From: Ignavibacteria bacterium
GTDB lineage: Bacteria; Bacteroidota; Ignavibacteria; Kapaibacteriales; UBA4661
Length of the DNA: 50,006 nucleotides
Reading direction: 5' to 3'
Assembly: GCA_013298775.1 (NCBI GenBank)
Contig: JAAFIV010000032.1
Location: 1 to 50,006, forward strand
Within the stretch, counting starts at the first letter, position 1; every line of letters starts with the position of its first letter. This document shows, one piece after another, positions 42,264-50,006 of the stretch. Made by a program: the position numbers and the translations under genes. The notes below the pieces were generated by a model, which saw only the letters and a program-made list of their open reading frames with translations, searched no databases and was not told where the DNA came from.

Positions 42264-44030
42264 TCAATACTCATCCGTAATATCACGCTGACGACGCGGC
42301 GAGAAGAAGCGGAACTCATCATGGCGCAAGTGTTCGTCTTGGTGGATGCGGATTTTTACGAAATACTTAAACATCATTCGAGCCAGCTTAGAAACCGCAC
42401 CAATACTGAGGTCGCGGGCAATAGTTGGATGCACCTTCAGCACGAGCGTAAACTCTCGCTCTTGCGACGGCACGTTTTGTACCAAATGCTGCGTAGCTCG
42501 TGGTGGCTGGGCTTGTGGCTTTTTACCTTGTTTTGGATTGTGATTGCCCTGTGCGGGCGTTTCGGGAGTTTTGACCGAGCGCGTCGTCGTTACAAAGCGT
42601 TTCAGCCAGCGTTCAATGCTACTCACAATCGTTGAAGAAGACGGAATACTACCTGTTCCATTGCAGGTCGGGCAGGTTTGATTTACCACTTGCAAGATAT
42701 TCTGCCGGACGCGCTTTCGCGTGATTTGCAATAATCCAAGCTGTGTAATCGGATAGACCGTCACCTGTGCGCGGTCGGCGCGGGTGGAGCGGTAAATTTC
42801 TTCTACCACGCGGCGGCGATTCTGCTCCATCATCATATCAATACAATCCACCACAATCATTCCGCCAATATCGCGAAGGCGAATCTGCCGCGCCACCTCG
42901 CGTGCCGCTTCAACGTTGATGCGCAGCGCGTTATTTTCCTGTTCGCGGTCGGCGGCAAAGCGTCCAGAATTCACATCCACAACGGTCATTGCTTCGGTGT
43001 AGTCCCACACCAAGTATCCGCCGTAGGGCAAAGGAACGGTGCGGCTTGTAGAGCGTTCGATTTCTGTTTGCAAGCCAAACGCCTCGAAAATAGGCTCTTT
43101 TGCAGCATAGAGCTTGATTTTATGCGCAATATCAGGCGCAGCCCAATCGGCATACTCGCGCAAATCGCGGTAGAGCTGCTCGGAATCCACAATCACGTGC
43201 ATCACATCGGCGGTGAAAATATCGCGGATAAGTGAGCGTGCCAAACTCATGTCTTTATGCAGCAAGGTTGGCTCTGCATCTACCTCCACAACACCAACCT
43301 CGACACGCCGCCACTTGGAAACGAGGTCTTGCAAGTCGCGTTTTAATACTTCGTCATCATGCTCGGCAGCTTCGGTGCGAACAATACAGCCCACATCCGA
43401 CGGCAAGATAGATTTTGCCATAGCGCGAAGGCGTTTGCGCTCTTTGAAATCCCAGATTTTCTTGGAAACACCAATCGAATTTGCAAAAGGAAGCAAGACC
43501 AGATGCCGTCCGGGTAGGGAAATTTTCGTGGTAACGCGCAAGCCTTTCGAGGCGTATGCTTCGCGTGTAACCTGCACGAGGATCGCTTGCCCAATCTCCA
43601 AGCCGATGGTTACTTCGCCGACGCGCCGCGTGAAAAAGGTAGGCAAATACTGCGAACCGCCATAATTCCGGCGACGGCGCAGTGCCATCGCTGCTGGCTC
43701 GCTCAAATCCTCATCGCGTATGCTGCTGGCAAAGCGCGACGAACCGTCGTTGCGGTCGTCATCGTCGTCGTCGTTGTTGCTGTCTTCTTCTTGGTCTTCG
43801 GGCAAATCGCCCACGTCGGAAAAGTGCAAGAATGCGTCTTGCTCTAAGCCAATATCTACAAAAGCAGCATTCATGCCCTGTACAATGCGCTGCACTCGCC
43901 CAACGTAGATATTACCAACATGACGTTCTTTTTCGGGCAATTCCCAAAATAATTCCGCCAAACGCCCATTTTCCGTGATGGCAACGCGAATTTCGTTTAA
44001 GGACGTATTGATTAAAATTTCTTTTCTCAT
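42264..44030 (-). CDS. rng: Ribonuclease E/G family protein
   Basis: Endonuclease for rRNA maturation and mRNA decay. 588 residues. The N-terminal S1 domain (HVGNIYVGRVQRIVQGMNAAFVDIG) is interrupted by an acidic insert (DLPEDQEEDSNNDDDDDD and following). The RNase H-like and DNase I-like catalytic parts carry YGGYLVWDYTEAMTVVDVNSG and DIGGMIVVDCIDM with metal-binding aspartates, then RADRAQVTVYPITQLGLLQITRKR. The Zn-link is CPTCNGTG. About 90 further residues form a Pro/Gln/Lys-rich region and a small C-terminal domain. RNase G versus a short RNase E is not decided here; no long RNase E scaffold is present. Confidence 0.94.
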   Translation of the reverse strand: MRKEILINTSLNEIRVAITENGRLAELFWELPEKERHVGNIYVGRVQRIVQGMNAAFVDIGLEQDAFLHFSDVGDLPEDQEEDSNNDDDDDDRNDGSSRFASSIRDEDLSEPAAMALRRRRNYGGSQYLPTFFTRRVGEVTIGLEIGQAILVQVTREAYASKGLRVTTKISLPGRHLVLLPFANSIGVSKKIWDFKERKRLRAMAKSILPSDVGCIVRTEAAEHDDEVLKRDLQDLVSKWRRVEVGVVEVDAEPTLLHKDMSLARSLIRDIFTADVMHVIVDSEQLYRDLREYADWAAPDIAHKIKLYAAKEPIFEAFGLQTEIERSTSRTVPLPYGGYLVWDYTEAMTVVDVNSGRFAADREQENNALRINVEAAREVARQIRLRDIGGMIVVDCIDMMMEQNRRRVVEEIYRSTRADRAQVTVYPITQLGLLQITRKRVRQNILQVVNQTCPTCNGTGSIPSSSTIVSSIERWLKRFVTTTRSVKTPETPAQGNHNPKQGKKPQAQPPRATQHLVQNVPSQEREFTLVLKVHPTIARDLSIGAVSKLARMMFKYFVKIRIHQDEHLRHDEFRFFSPRRQRDITDEY

Positions 44031-44118
44031 TCAGTGTTCTCAGTCTAAAAATACGGTCAAGGATAAGGGAAAATTCATAGTTTTTGTTGGAGTACGTTGA
44101 AAGGAATCTTGAACGCAC

Positions 44119-44199
44119 TAGTGGCACAGACATTCTTTTCTGTGAGTATTGGTGCGAGATTCAGGCGACGAACACAGACAAGAATGTCTGTGCCACTAT
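44119..44199. repeat. Family A palindromic repeat, copy upstream of rng
   Basis: Left arm GTGGCACAGACATTCTTTTC, right arm GACAAGAATGTCTGTGCCAC; interior GAGTATTGGTGCGAGATTCA. One arm has a single T for G change that leaves one unpaired position. Confidence 0.9.
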
Positions 44200-44335
44200 C
44201 TGTTTTTTTGTCAATATCACGCACTATTTTCAACCGAATCCAACAAGAACCAAATTCACACGATATGCGGTGCGGTGGGAGTGAAATTGATTCATAAAGC
44301 ACGTAAACTACGGAAATTGCCGCTCTTGCCCAAAA

Positions 44336-44405
44336 GAAAACAAAGGAATAACGCCGTTTCCTGACAGATGAGTGTGCCAGCAAATCGGCATTATTCCTTT
44401 GTTTT
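44336..44405 (-). terminator. Bidirectional terminator-like palindrome after glgA
   Basis: CAAAGGAATAACGCCG (44341-44356) pairs with CGGCATTATTCCTTTG (44386-44401), one mismatch, flanked by AAAA on the left and TTTT on the right. It can end transcripts from glgA on the minus strand, 55 bases past its stop. Confidence 0.7.
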
Positions 44406-44459
44406 GATAATCACGCTGAGTGAGCAGAAACTCTTGTTTGCGCTACAAAAAATCGTTGT

Positions 44460-45938
44460 TTAATACGGAATTTTTTCCAACGCCCAGTAAAATACGTCAA
44501 TATAGCGTTGTGCCGAGAGCAGCGACGAATGATTCGCCATCATACCATTACGAATGACGCTCATCCAGTGGTCTTTGTTGAAGTAGGCTTCAATAGCGCG
44601 ATGCAGCGCGTAGCCCATTTCTCCAGCATTGTAATCATCGAACACAAAGCCGTTTCCTTCGCGTGAGGAGTAGTCGTATTCATGGACAGTATCTGCCAAT
44701 CCACCAACATTTCGCACAACAGGCACTGTGCCGTATTTGAGGCTATACATTTGGTTCAAGCCGCATGGTTCAAAGAGCGATGGCATGAGGTAAATGTCGG
44801 ATGCAGCTTCTACGCGGTGTGAGAGGTTGTCGTTGTAACCAATGTACACGAGTGCGCGGTCGCCAAACTTTTGACGAATATAGCGGAAATAGTCTTCGTA
44901 TTGGTCAGCACCAGAGCCAACAAGCGCGAAGCGGACGGGATATTGCTGCAAAATTCGCTCAAGCGCATTTTCGATAAGCGGAATACCCTTTTGGTCGGTG
45001 AGGCGAGAAACCATGCCGATTATCGGCATATCTTGTTTCATATCGTTTTCGTGAACGCCCCAGTCTTTCAGGAAATTATATTTGTTGGTGAGCTTGCCAT
45101 GAAGGTCATTCACCGAGTAATTTGCATAGATTTTATCATCAACTTCGGGATTCCACACGGAATAATCTACGCCATTCAAAATACCCAAAAAATCCCCACC
45201 ACGAGCATTGATGATGCTTTGCAGCCCGTAGCCTTCTTTCGTATAGCGCACTTCTGAGGCGTAGCGCGGGCTGACGGTCGTGATTTTATCTGCGAACCAC
45301 AAGCCAATTTGCATAGAATTCACCACGCCGTGCGATTCAAACCACGAACCTTGATAAAATTCATTCATGCCAAACCCCGCAAACGGCATGGCGCGGCGCG
45401 GGTCGAACTGTCCTTGAAAAACCATGTTGTGAATTGCGTACACGCCTGCGGTGCGTCCGAAAAATTCCGTCATGCGATAATGAATTTTCAGCATCGGCAT
45501 TGTAAATGCGGTGTGGTAGTCATTCGCAAAGATAATATCAGGGCGGAACCCCAGTGTTTTTGCCGTCTCGAAGACAGCGCGACTGAGAAAAATAAAGCGG
45601 CGGTCGTTGTCGCCAAAGCCATCGGGATTGCCGTACACTCCCCAACGGTCGTAGTAATCAGCATTCTCAAGGAAATATACCTGCACATTGTTCGTACCGG
45701 GCAGCGTGGCTTTCCATAGGCGTGCATATTCCGTCCACCAATCCATTGGCACTGGCACGATAATATCTGTGCGCTGTAAGTTCCATTTGTGAACGTCGAT
45801 ATTCGCATACTTTGGCATAACAATAATCACGTTATGACCCAGTTTTTCCCAATCTTTCGGCAATGCGCCGCAAACATCCCCCAACCCGCCCACTTTCGCA
45901 AACGGGAACACTTCGGCAGAGGTAAGCAGAATATTCAT
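44460..45938 (-). CDS. glgA: Glycogen synthase (GT5 family)
   Basis: Extends alpha-1,4 glucan chains from ADP-glucose (or a related donor). With ATG 45938 the protein has 492 residues, starting MNILLTSAEVFPFAKVGGLG with the substrate-binding KVGGL (K15). ANDYHTA, HNMVFQGQF, and the C-terminal motif EPCGLNQMYSLKYGTVPVV followed by RNVGGLADTV, are typical of GT5. No other glycogen genes are in the window. The insert-free length and full motif set indicate a functional enzyme. Confidence 0.95.
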   Translation of the reverse strand: MNILLTSAEVFPFAKVGGLGDVCGALPKDWEKLGHNVIIVMPKYANIDVHKWNLQRTDIIVPVPMDWWTEYARLWKATLPGTNNVQVYFLENADYYDRWGVYGNPDGFGDNDRRFIFLSRAVFETAKTLGFRPDIIFANDYHTAFTMPMLKIHYRMTEFFGRTAGVYAIHNMVFQGQFDPRRAMPFAGFGMNEFYQGSWFESHGVVNSMQIGLWFADKITTVSPRYASEVRYTKEGYGLQSIINARGGDFLGILNGVDYSVWNPEVDDKIYANYSVNDLHGKLTNKYNFLKDWGVHENDMKQDMPIIGMVSRLTDQKGIPLIENALERILQQYPVRFALVGSGADQYEDYFRYIRQKFGDRALVYIGYNDNLSHRVEAASDIYLMPSLFEPCGLNQMYSLKYGTVPVVRNVGGLADTVHEYDYSSREGNGFVFDDYNAGEMGYALHRAIEAYFNKDHWMSVIRNGMMANHSSLLSAQRYIDVFYWALEKIPY

Positions 45939-46158
45939 TATGGCTTTCGGAATGTGATAAAATGTAGATGGATTTCCTGTCAATGGATTACATGTTTTTT
46001 ACGAAGAGCATTGTAAGAAATGCCAAAACGAGGAGCAATTTACGAAAAAATTTTCAGAGAAATTGCGTATTTTCACGGCGGAAAAGCATTTGAGCTTTTT
46101 GTCATTCTTTTCGCTAATTTTGGAATTATATCTTTCCCCACTTCTTTTTGGAGCATCT

Positions 46159-47115
46159 ATGAAAAAACTCATACAATTATTTCGTTCTACACAAGCAACG
46201 AAGCGTCCTTCCGTGCTGTCGCACCCAGACAAGGCATCAAACACAATGGCAAAGAATTACTCCACAACACGTGTTCGTGCGGTATTGCGGCAAGAGTGGC
46301 GTGCAACGATTCTTGTTGTGTCGGTAACGATAAGCATTGCGCTTGGTGCGGTAAGCTGCTCTGGTGGTATCAATCTCTTCGACACAGGCACGGATGCGCA
46401 GTTGGGCAAGCAAATGGATGAGCAGATTCGTCAAAATCCGAAGGAATATCCAATCCTGAACAATCCTGCTGTTAAGCAATACGTTCAAAATATGATTAAC
46501 GATATTATTCGCTCCGAGCATGTGCAGTATCGCGGCACCTTTCCCTACCAAGCCGAAGTGATTGCCGACGACAAAACTATCAATGCTTTTTGTACGCCCG
46601 GCGGCTATATCTACGTTTACACAGGGCTGATGAAAGCGGTGGATAATGAGGCAACATTGGCGGGCGTTTTGGGACACGAAATCGCGCATGCAGAGCGTCG
46701 GCATGGCACTTCGCGCATGACGAAAGCGTATGGCTTGCAAATGATTCTCTCGGTCGCTCTTGGGCAGAATCCAAGCCAGCTTGCGACCATTGGCGCGAAT
46801 CTTTTTAGCGGTCTCGCGCTTCTCAAAAACAGCCGTTTGGACGAAGATGATGCCGATAATTATTCGTTCAAATACCTGCAAGGAACGAAGTGGTACCCAG
46901 GTTCTATCAAATTTTTCTTTGAAAAAGTAGGCGGACAGCGCGGACAGGGCGACGGTATTGGCACAACCGTAGAACGCTTGCTCTCGTCACACCCATTGCC
47001 CCAAGACCGCATAGATGCTACAAATAAGCGCATCGAAGAAGCAAAACTGCCGCCGCCGAATGAGTCAAATCTGCACGGTTCCGCGTATCAGCAGTTCAAG
47101 CGTACCTTACCCTGA
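46159..47115 (+). CDS. M48-family zinc metalloprotease, probably lipid-anchored or periplasmic
   Basis: A Zn peptidase with HEIAH (H173, E174, H177 counted from ATG 46159) inside LAGVLGHEIAHAERRHG, then DEDDADNYSFKYL with the third ligand. FCTPGGYIYVYTGLM matches the BepA/LoiP-like group that works in outer-membrane protein quality control. The lipobox-like ALGAVSC sits near residue 70 from ATG 46159; a start at 46246 (MAKNYSTTRV) would put it at a normal place for a lipoprotein signal and may be the true start. Monocistronic, divergent from glgA, followed by a family A repeat. Confidence 0.87.
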   Translation: MKKLIQLFRSTQATKRPSVLSHPDKASNTMAKNYSTTRVRAVLRQEWRATILVVSVTISIALGAVSCSGGINLFDTGTDAQLGKQMDEQIRQNPKEYPILNNPAVKQYVQNMINDIIRSEHVQYRGTFPYQAEVIADDKTINAFCTPGGYIYVYTGLMKAVDNEATLAGVLGHEIAHAERRHGTSRMTKAYGLQMILSVALGQNPSQLATIGANLFSGLALLKNSRLDEDDADNYSFKYLQGTKWYPGSIKFFFEKVGGQRGQGDGIGTTVERLLSSHPLPQDRIDATNKRIEEAKLPPPNESNLHGSAYQQFKRTLP

Positions 47116-47159
47116 GAAACGGCTTTCAGTGATTTTAATTGGAAAGAAGCCTTACCCAT

Positions 47160-47238
47160 TAGTGGCACAGACATTCTTGTCTGTGAGTGTTAGTGCGGGA
47201 TTCAGGTGGAAAACACAGACAAGAATGTCTGTGCCACT
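47160..47238. repeat. Family A palindromic repeat, copy after the M48 gene
   Basis: Arms AGTGGCACAGACATTCTTGT (47161-47180) and ACAAGAATGTCTGTGCCACT (47219-47238), complementary over all 20 positions; interior GAGTGTTAGTGCGGGATTCA. It begins 45 bases after the stop codon. Confidence 0.92.
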
Positions 47239-47395
47239 CTTGTTTCTTACTTTTTTAACCCAATACTGTACTTGATTTCCAACTGAAATCATTTAGTACC
47301 TGAGAAACACGATAGTATCTGAAGTGTGAATATCTGAAAATATCAAAGTATTCCGCGAAAAGCCTCGCAAATACTCATTCTATGAGATGTAATGT

Positions 47396-47428
47396 GTGAG
47401 ACTCTCCTTGTGTGTGTGAGAGTCTCAC
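47396..47428. promoter_or_regulatory. Perfect 11-bp hairpin upstream of the M20 peptidase gene
   Basis: GTGAGACTCTC (47396-47406) and GAGAGTCTCAC (47418-47428) with an 11-base loop of GT repeats, 58 bases before the start codon. No U tract follows, so an operator or 5' leader structure is more likely than a terminator. The rest of 47239-47395 holds nothing clear. Confidence 0.5.
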
Positions 47429-47486
47429 GTTCTTCAATCACGTTCTATTTCCTACCCAATATTCTTACAAACATCCTTACAAAAAT

Positions 47487-48617
47487 ATGACAAGTGTAAG
47501 CACCCAAACACCAGTTTCCAAGCGGCTTGCAGACCCGCGCATTATTGAACTTTTCCGCGAAATCACGGTCATTCCGGGCTTGTCTGGGCGTGAGCGAAAA
47601 ATGGCGGATTATATCCATTCATTCGCAAAGCGTTTGGGGATAGAAATCCATGAAGACAGCACCAATACTGCATGGAATGGCGATGCTGGAAACATTCTCT
47701 GCCCCATTGCGGGCGGCGGCGACTTTGTGATGACCGCCCATATGGATACGCCCCGTCCAACGATTGACACAAAAGTTGTGGTGGATGACGAAAAAATCAG
47801 CTCCGACGGCACAACCGCGCTTGGTGTGGACAATCGTGCTGGCGTAACGGTATTGCTCTACACATTGGAAAAAATTGTCCGCGAAAAAATCCCCACACGC
47901 GGCTTCACGCTTGGCTTCACAACGTGCGAAGAAACCACGCTGGATGGGTCAATCAACATTCCGCTTGGCGAAAATATCACCAAAGCCTTTGTGTTTGATT
48001 CTTCCATGCGTCCGGGCAATGTCGTGTGCGAATCCTGCGGCGCGATAGCCTTCACCGCTCGCTTTGCGGGCAAAGCTGCGCATTCGGGGATTGCACCAGA
48101 GAAGGGCATCAATGCTCTGCTCGCGGCAGCAAAAGCGGTGAGCGCAATGCCGATTGGTCGCGTGGATGGCACGACGACGGTAAACGTTGGCACAATGCAA
48201 GCGGGCGAAGCCGTGAACGTGATTCCAGCAGAAGCCGTCATTGAGGGCGAGGTGCGCTCAATGGATTTAGGCAAAGTTGAGGAGCTTGTCGCACGTATTC
48301 ACGCGCTCTGCAAGGCTTCTGCCGACGAGCTTGGCGCGGGACTTTCTTTCACGCAACGCTGGGACTTTACGCCTTTTCGCATCGTGCCAGAGGATGCAGT
48401 GTACAAGGAAATTCACCACGCTATTGAAAAAATAGGTTTGAAGGCAGTTCCACAAATTTCATGGGGCGGAAGCGATGCAAATTCCTTCAACAAACGCGGC
48501 ATCAAAGCAGTAAACATCGGCATTGGCGAGCAAAATCCTCACGCAAATACTGAGTTTATCTACCTTGAAGATCTTCAAGCGAGTGCTGATATTGCGCTGG
48601 AGTTGGTGCGTCTGTAA
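47487..48617 (+). CDS. M20-family peptidase (PepT-like)
   Basis: A 376-residue binuclear zinc aminopeptidase of the M20 family, peptidase T-like. Metal and catalytic motifs: MTAHMDTPRP (His and Asp), LGVDNRAGVTVLLYTLE (bridging Asp), CEETTLDGS (catalytic Glu and Glu ligand), FDSS, and the last His in GEQNPHANTEFIYLEDL. The dimerisation domain (AHSGIAPEKGINALLAAAKAV) is inserted as usual. ATG 47487 (MTSVSTQ) fits. It probably removes N-terminal residues from tripeptides or small peptides in the cytoplasm. queG follows after 36 bases, likely co-transcribed. Confidence 0.93.
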   Translation: MTSVSTQTPVSKRLADPRIIELFREITVIPGLSGRERKMADYIHSFAKRLGIEIHEDSTNTAWNGDAGNILCPIAGGGDFVMTAHMDTPRPTIDTKVVVDDEKISSDGTTALGVDNRAGVTVLLYTLEKIVREKIPTRGFTLGFTTCEETTLDGSINIPLGENITKAFVFDSSMRPGNVVCESCGAIAFTARFAGKAAHSGIAPEKGINALLAAAKAVSAMPIGRVDGTTTVNVGTMQAGEAVNVIPAEAVIEGEVRSMDLGKVEELVARIHALCKASADELGAGLSFTQRWDFTPFRIVPEDAVYKEIHHAIEKIGLKAVPQISWGGSDANSFNKRGIKAVNIGIGEQNPHANTEFIYLEDLQASADIALELVRL

Positions 48618-48653
48618 TTTTATCCACATCACTGCGCTCTTTCTCAAAAAACT

Positions 48654-49631
48654 ATGACCCAAAAGCCGCACCAATACTTGCTTCAAGAGAAAATTGAGCA
48701 AACCGCTCATATCAAAGCATTCGCCAAAGAGTGCGGCTTTTCGCTTGTCGGCATTGCCGAAGCGGTGCCGTTGGAGCAAGAAATGGTGCGCTTTTCGGAG
48801 TGGTTGAGTAAAGGGTTTCATGCGGGCTTGGGCTACATGGAGCGCAATCAGGAAAAACGGTACGATGTGCGGAATATTTTACCAGAAACGCGCTCGGTGC
48901 TGGTCGTTGCGCAAAACTACTACACTCCGCATCAACACTTGCCTCCAGAGCATGAAAGGTATGAAGAATACGGCAAAATTTCGCGCTATGCCTGGGGCGA
49001 TGATTATCACGACGTAATCCCGCCAAAACTGGAGCGCATTGCTGATGAAATCAAGCGTTTGCAAGCGGAGGCACACACAAAAGTTTATACCGATACGGGC
49101 GCGATTTTGGAAAAACAGTGGGCAGTGCGAGCAGGAATCGGCTGGCAGGGCAAGCACAGCAATATCATTTCGCGGGAGATTGGCTCGTGGTTTTTTTTGG
49201 GAATTATTTTAACGACGGCAGAATTCCTCTACGACGCACCAGTACAGGATTTCTGCGGTACGTGTACTGCCTGTCTGGAAGCCTGTCCGACAGGCGCAAT
49301 CGTACAACCGCACGTCGTGGATGCGAACAAGTGCATTCCGTATTGGACAATCGAAACAAAACCAGAGAGAGAATTTCCGCCAGAAGTCGCACAAAATCTT
49401 GATTCGTGGCTCTTTGGCTGCGACACCTGCCAAGATGTTTGTCCTTGGAATCGTTTTCAACGCGACACCGACGAAGCACATTTCCACGCCCGCAACGCAG
49501 AAACCGCACTACACCTTGATTCCGTGCTTGATTTGCAGCAAGAAGAGTTCTCGGAACGTTTTCGGAAAAGTCCTTTAAAACGTAGTAAAATGGCAGGTTT
49601 GAAGCGAAATGCCGAAGCATTAAAAAAATAG
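48654..49631 (+). CDS. queG: Epoxyqueuosine reductase QueG
   Basis: Last step of queuosine synthesis: cobalamin-dependent reduction of epoxyqueuosine to queuosine in the tRNA anticodon. 325 residues. The N-terminal domain has KGFHAGLGYMERN and RYDVRNILPETRSVLVVAQNY; AVRAGIGWQGKHSNII precedes two [4Fe-4S] clusters, CGTCTACLEACPTGAI and CDTCQDVCPWNRF. The C-terminal HEAT extension of long QueG forms is absent; the protein ends RNAEALKK. The stop codon TAG is the first triplet of a family C terminal sequence (TAGAATTTATTCCGAATA). Confidence 0.94.
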   Translation: MTQKPHQYLLQEKIEQTAHIKAFAKECGFSLVGIAEAVPLEQEMVRFSEWLSKGFHAGLGYMERNQEKRYDVRNILPETRSVLVVAQNYYTPHQHLPPEHERYEEYGKISRYAWGDDYHDVIPPKLERIADEIKRLQAEAHTKVYTDTGAILEKQWAVRAGIGWQGKHSNIISREIGSWFFLGIILTTAEFLYDAPVQDFCGTCTACLEACPTGAIVQPHVVDANKCIPYWTIETKPEREFPPEVAQNLDSWLFGCDTCQDVCPWNRFQRDTDEAHFHARNAETALHLDSVLDLQQEEFSERFRKSPLKRSKMAGLKRNAEALKK

Positions 49632-49760
49632 AATTTATTCCGAATAAGTTTTGTAATACCGTTTCGATTGTAAAATGAATACTTTCAATTCTCCGAAGCA
49701 AGGCAGTATGGTGCCTTGCTAAAATCAAAGTATTCAAAATACAGTAGAAACGGTATTAGA
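49629..49760. repeat. Family C-type element starting at the queG stop codon
   Basis: Left end TAGAATTTATTCCGAATA (49629-49646) matches the family C end at 35172-35189. Inside are nested palindromes: TAATACCGTTTC near 49651 against GAAACGGTATTA ending 49759, GAATACTTT against AAAGTATTC, and the core AGCAAGGCAGTATGGTGCCTTGCT (49697-49720). The matching right end of family C was not found. Confidence 0.75.
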
Positions 49761-49801
49761 AATCAGCTTCAATACTGGGCTACCAAAATAAAACAAACAA
49801 T

Positions 49802-49857
49802 AGTGGCTTGAGACTTCTTGTCTGTGTTTTTCACCTGAACCCCGCACTAATACTCAC
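49802..49857. repeat. Truncated family B hairpin
   Basis: AGTGGCTTGAGACTTCTTGT (from 49803) and the interior with CCTGAACCCCGCACTAATACTCAC are present, but the right arm CAAGAAGTCTCAAGCC is missing. Sequence switches directly to the 3' flank of the next gene, so this is a half element. Confidence 0.8.
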
Positions 49858-49878
49858 CGCACCAACACCCCTTCTTCA

Positions 49879-50006
49879 TTACCTCACGACATTGACCCTA
49901 ACGGTCTTGACCACGCCCGCCGCCTGCAAACGCAGCGTGTACGCGCCATTCGGCAGCGTCCGTTGGAGGGCAGCTTCTAGGCGGTATTCCCCCGCCGCTT
50001 GCTCTT
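49879..50006 (-). CDS. T9SS C-terminal sorting domain of a truncated cargo gene (cut by the window end)
   Basis: On the minus strand the frame is open from the right edge to a TAA at 49879-49881. The 41 visible residues begin EQAAGEYRLEAALQRTLPNG and end AYTLRLQAAGVVKTVRVNVVR, the last two strands of a T9SS type A sorting domain (GxYxLRL, then a basic end). This frame is too short for a simple length filter. The product and function of the full protein lie outside the window. It is preceded on the plus strand by the half family B repeat. Confidence 0.8.
   Translation of the reverse strand, partial: EQAAGEYRLEAALQRTLPNGAYTLRLQAAGVVKTVRVNVVR

Noticed and set aside
44084-44364. Several small frames with peptides like HRQECLCH or TDKNVCATI
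   Set aside because: They are translations of the family A repeat; the same peptides appear wherever the repeat is (40619, 47015, 33071).

Overview
The window reads as one contiguous stretch of a free-living bacterial chromosome, probably from the Bacteroidota/Chlorobiota side of the tree (Ignavibacteria or Kapabacteria-like). Four encoded proteins end in a type IX secretion (T9SS) type A-like C-terminal sorting domain: one cut by each edge, plus the xylanase and the protein at 27735. Start codons generally lack a Shine-Dalgarno sequence, and a good -7 box of the Bacteroidota kind (TAnnTTTG) occurs at 33374. No rRNA, tRNA, CRISPR array or prophage was seen. The lineage is an inference from these traits, not from a marker-gene tree.

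Layout. 1-6.8 kb (+): end of an IPT/TIG surface protein, NAD-dependent DNA ligase, a secreted GH10 xylanase, a small HAD-like protein and an RluA-type pseudouridine synthase. 7.0-17.7 kb (-): RuvX, a MazG-like protein and an OmpR-type regulator; an M3 peptidase; glutamate dehydrogenase; hisS directly followed by a type II restriction endonuclease and its methyltransferase; an Rpn/PD-(D/E)XK protein; an EIIA-Ntr-like protein; a PEBP protein. 18.3-21.2 kb (+): long-chain acyl-CoA ligase, a small membrane protein and an AlkD-like protein. 21.2-22.6 kb (-): a collagen-like lipoprotein and an orphan small protein. 23.2-34.2 kb (+): LytTR regulator, cysteine-cluster protein, BirA, DsbD, a T9SS cargo protein, an AddA-like helicase-nuclease and a putative outer-membrane barrel behind a Pho-box-like array. 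34.2-45.9 kb (-): SDR, SirB1-like protein, TolB-like propeller, NRDE protein, dxr-rseP-ftsB/L-like cluster, RNase E/G and glycogen synthase. 46.2-49.6 kb (+): M48 protease, M20 peptidase and QueG. The right edge cuts a T9SS cargo gene on the minus strand.

The most striking content is not a gene. About 17 palindromic elements of at least six kinds sit mostly between genes, often exactly at a stop codon. One 182-bp element (6844-7025) has perfect 18-bp terminal inverted repeats and a perfect 7-bp target duplication that contains the ruvX stop codon. An 88-bp element (35174-35261) is nested inside the terminal repeat of another and flanked by a duplicated ATTA; removing it restores the interrupted 18-bp repeat exactly. 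Two hairpin classes share an interior but have different outer arms, changed in a base-pair-preserving way on both sides. A related core also lies in frame inside the AddA-like gene. Separately, short tandem repeats have expanded in frame in birA, dsbD, addA and the gdh N-terminus. No transposase is encoded in the window, so these elements would depend on one encoded elsewhere.
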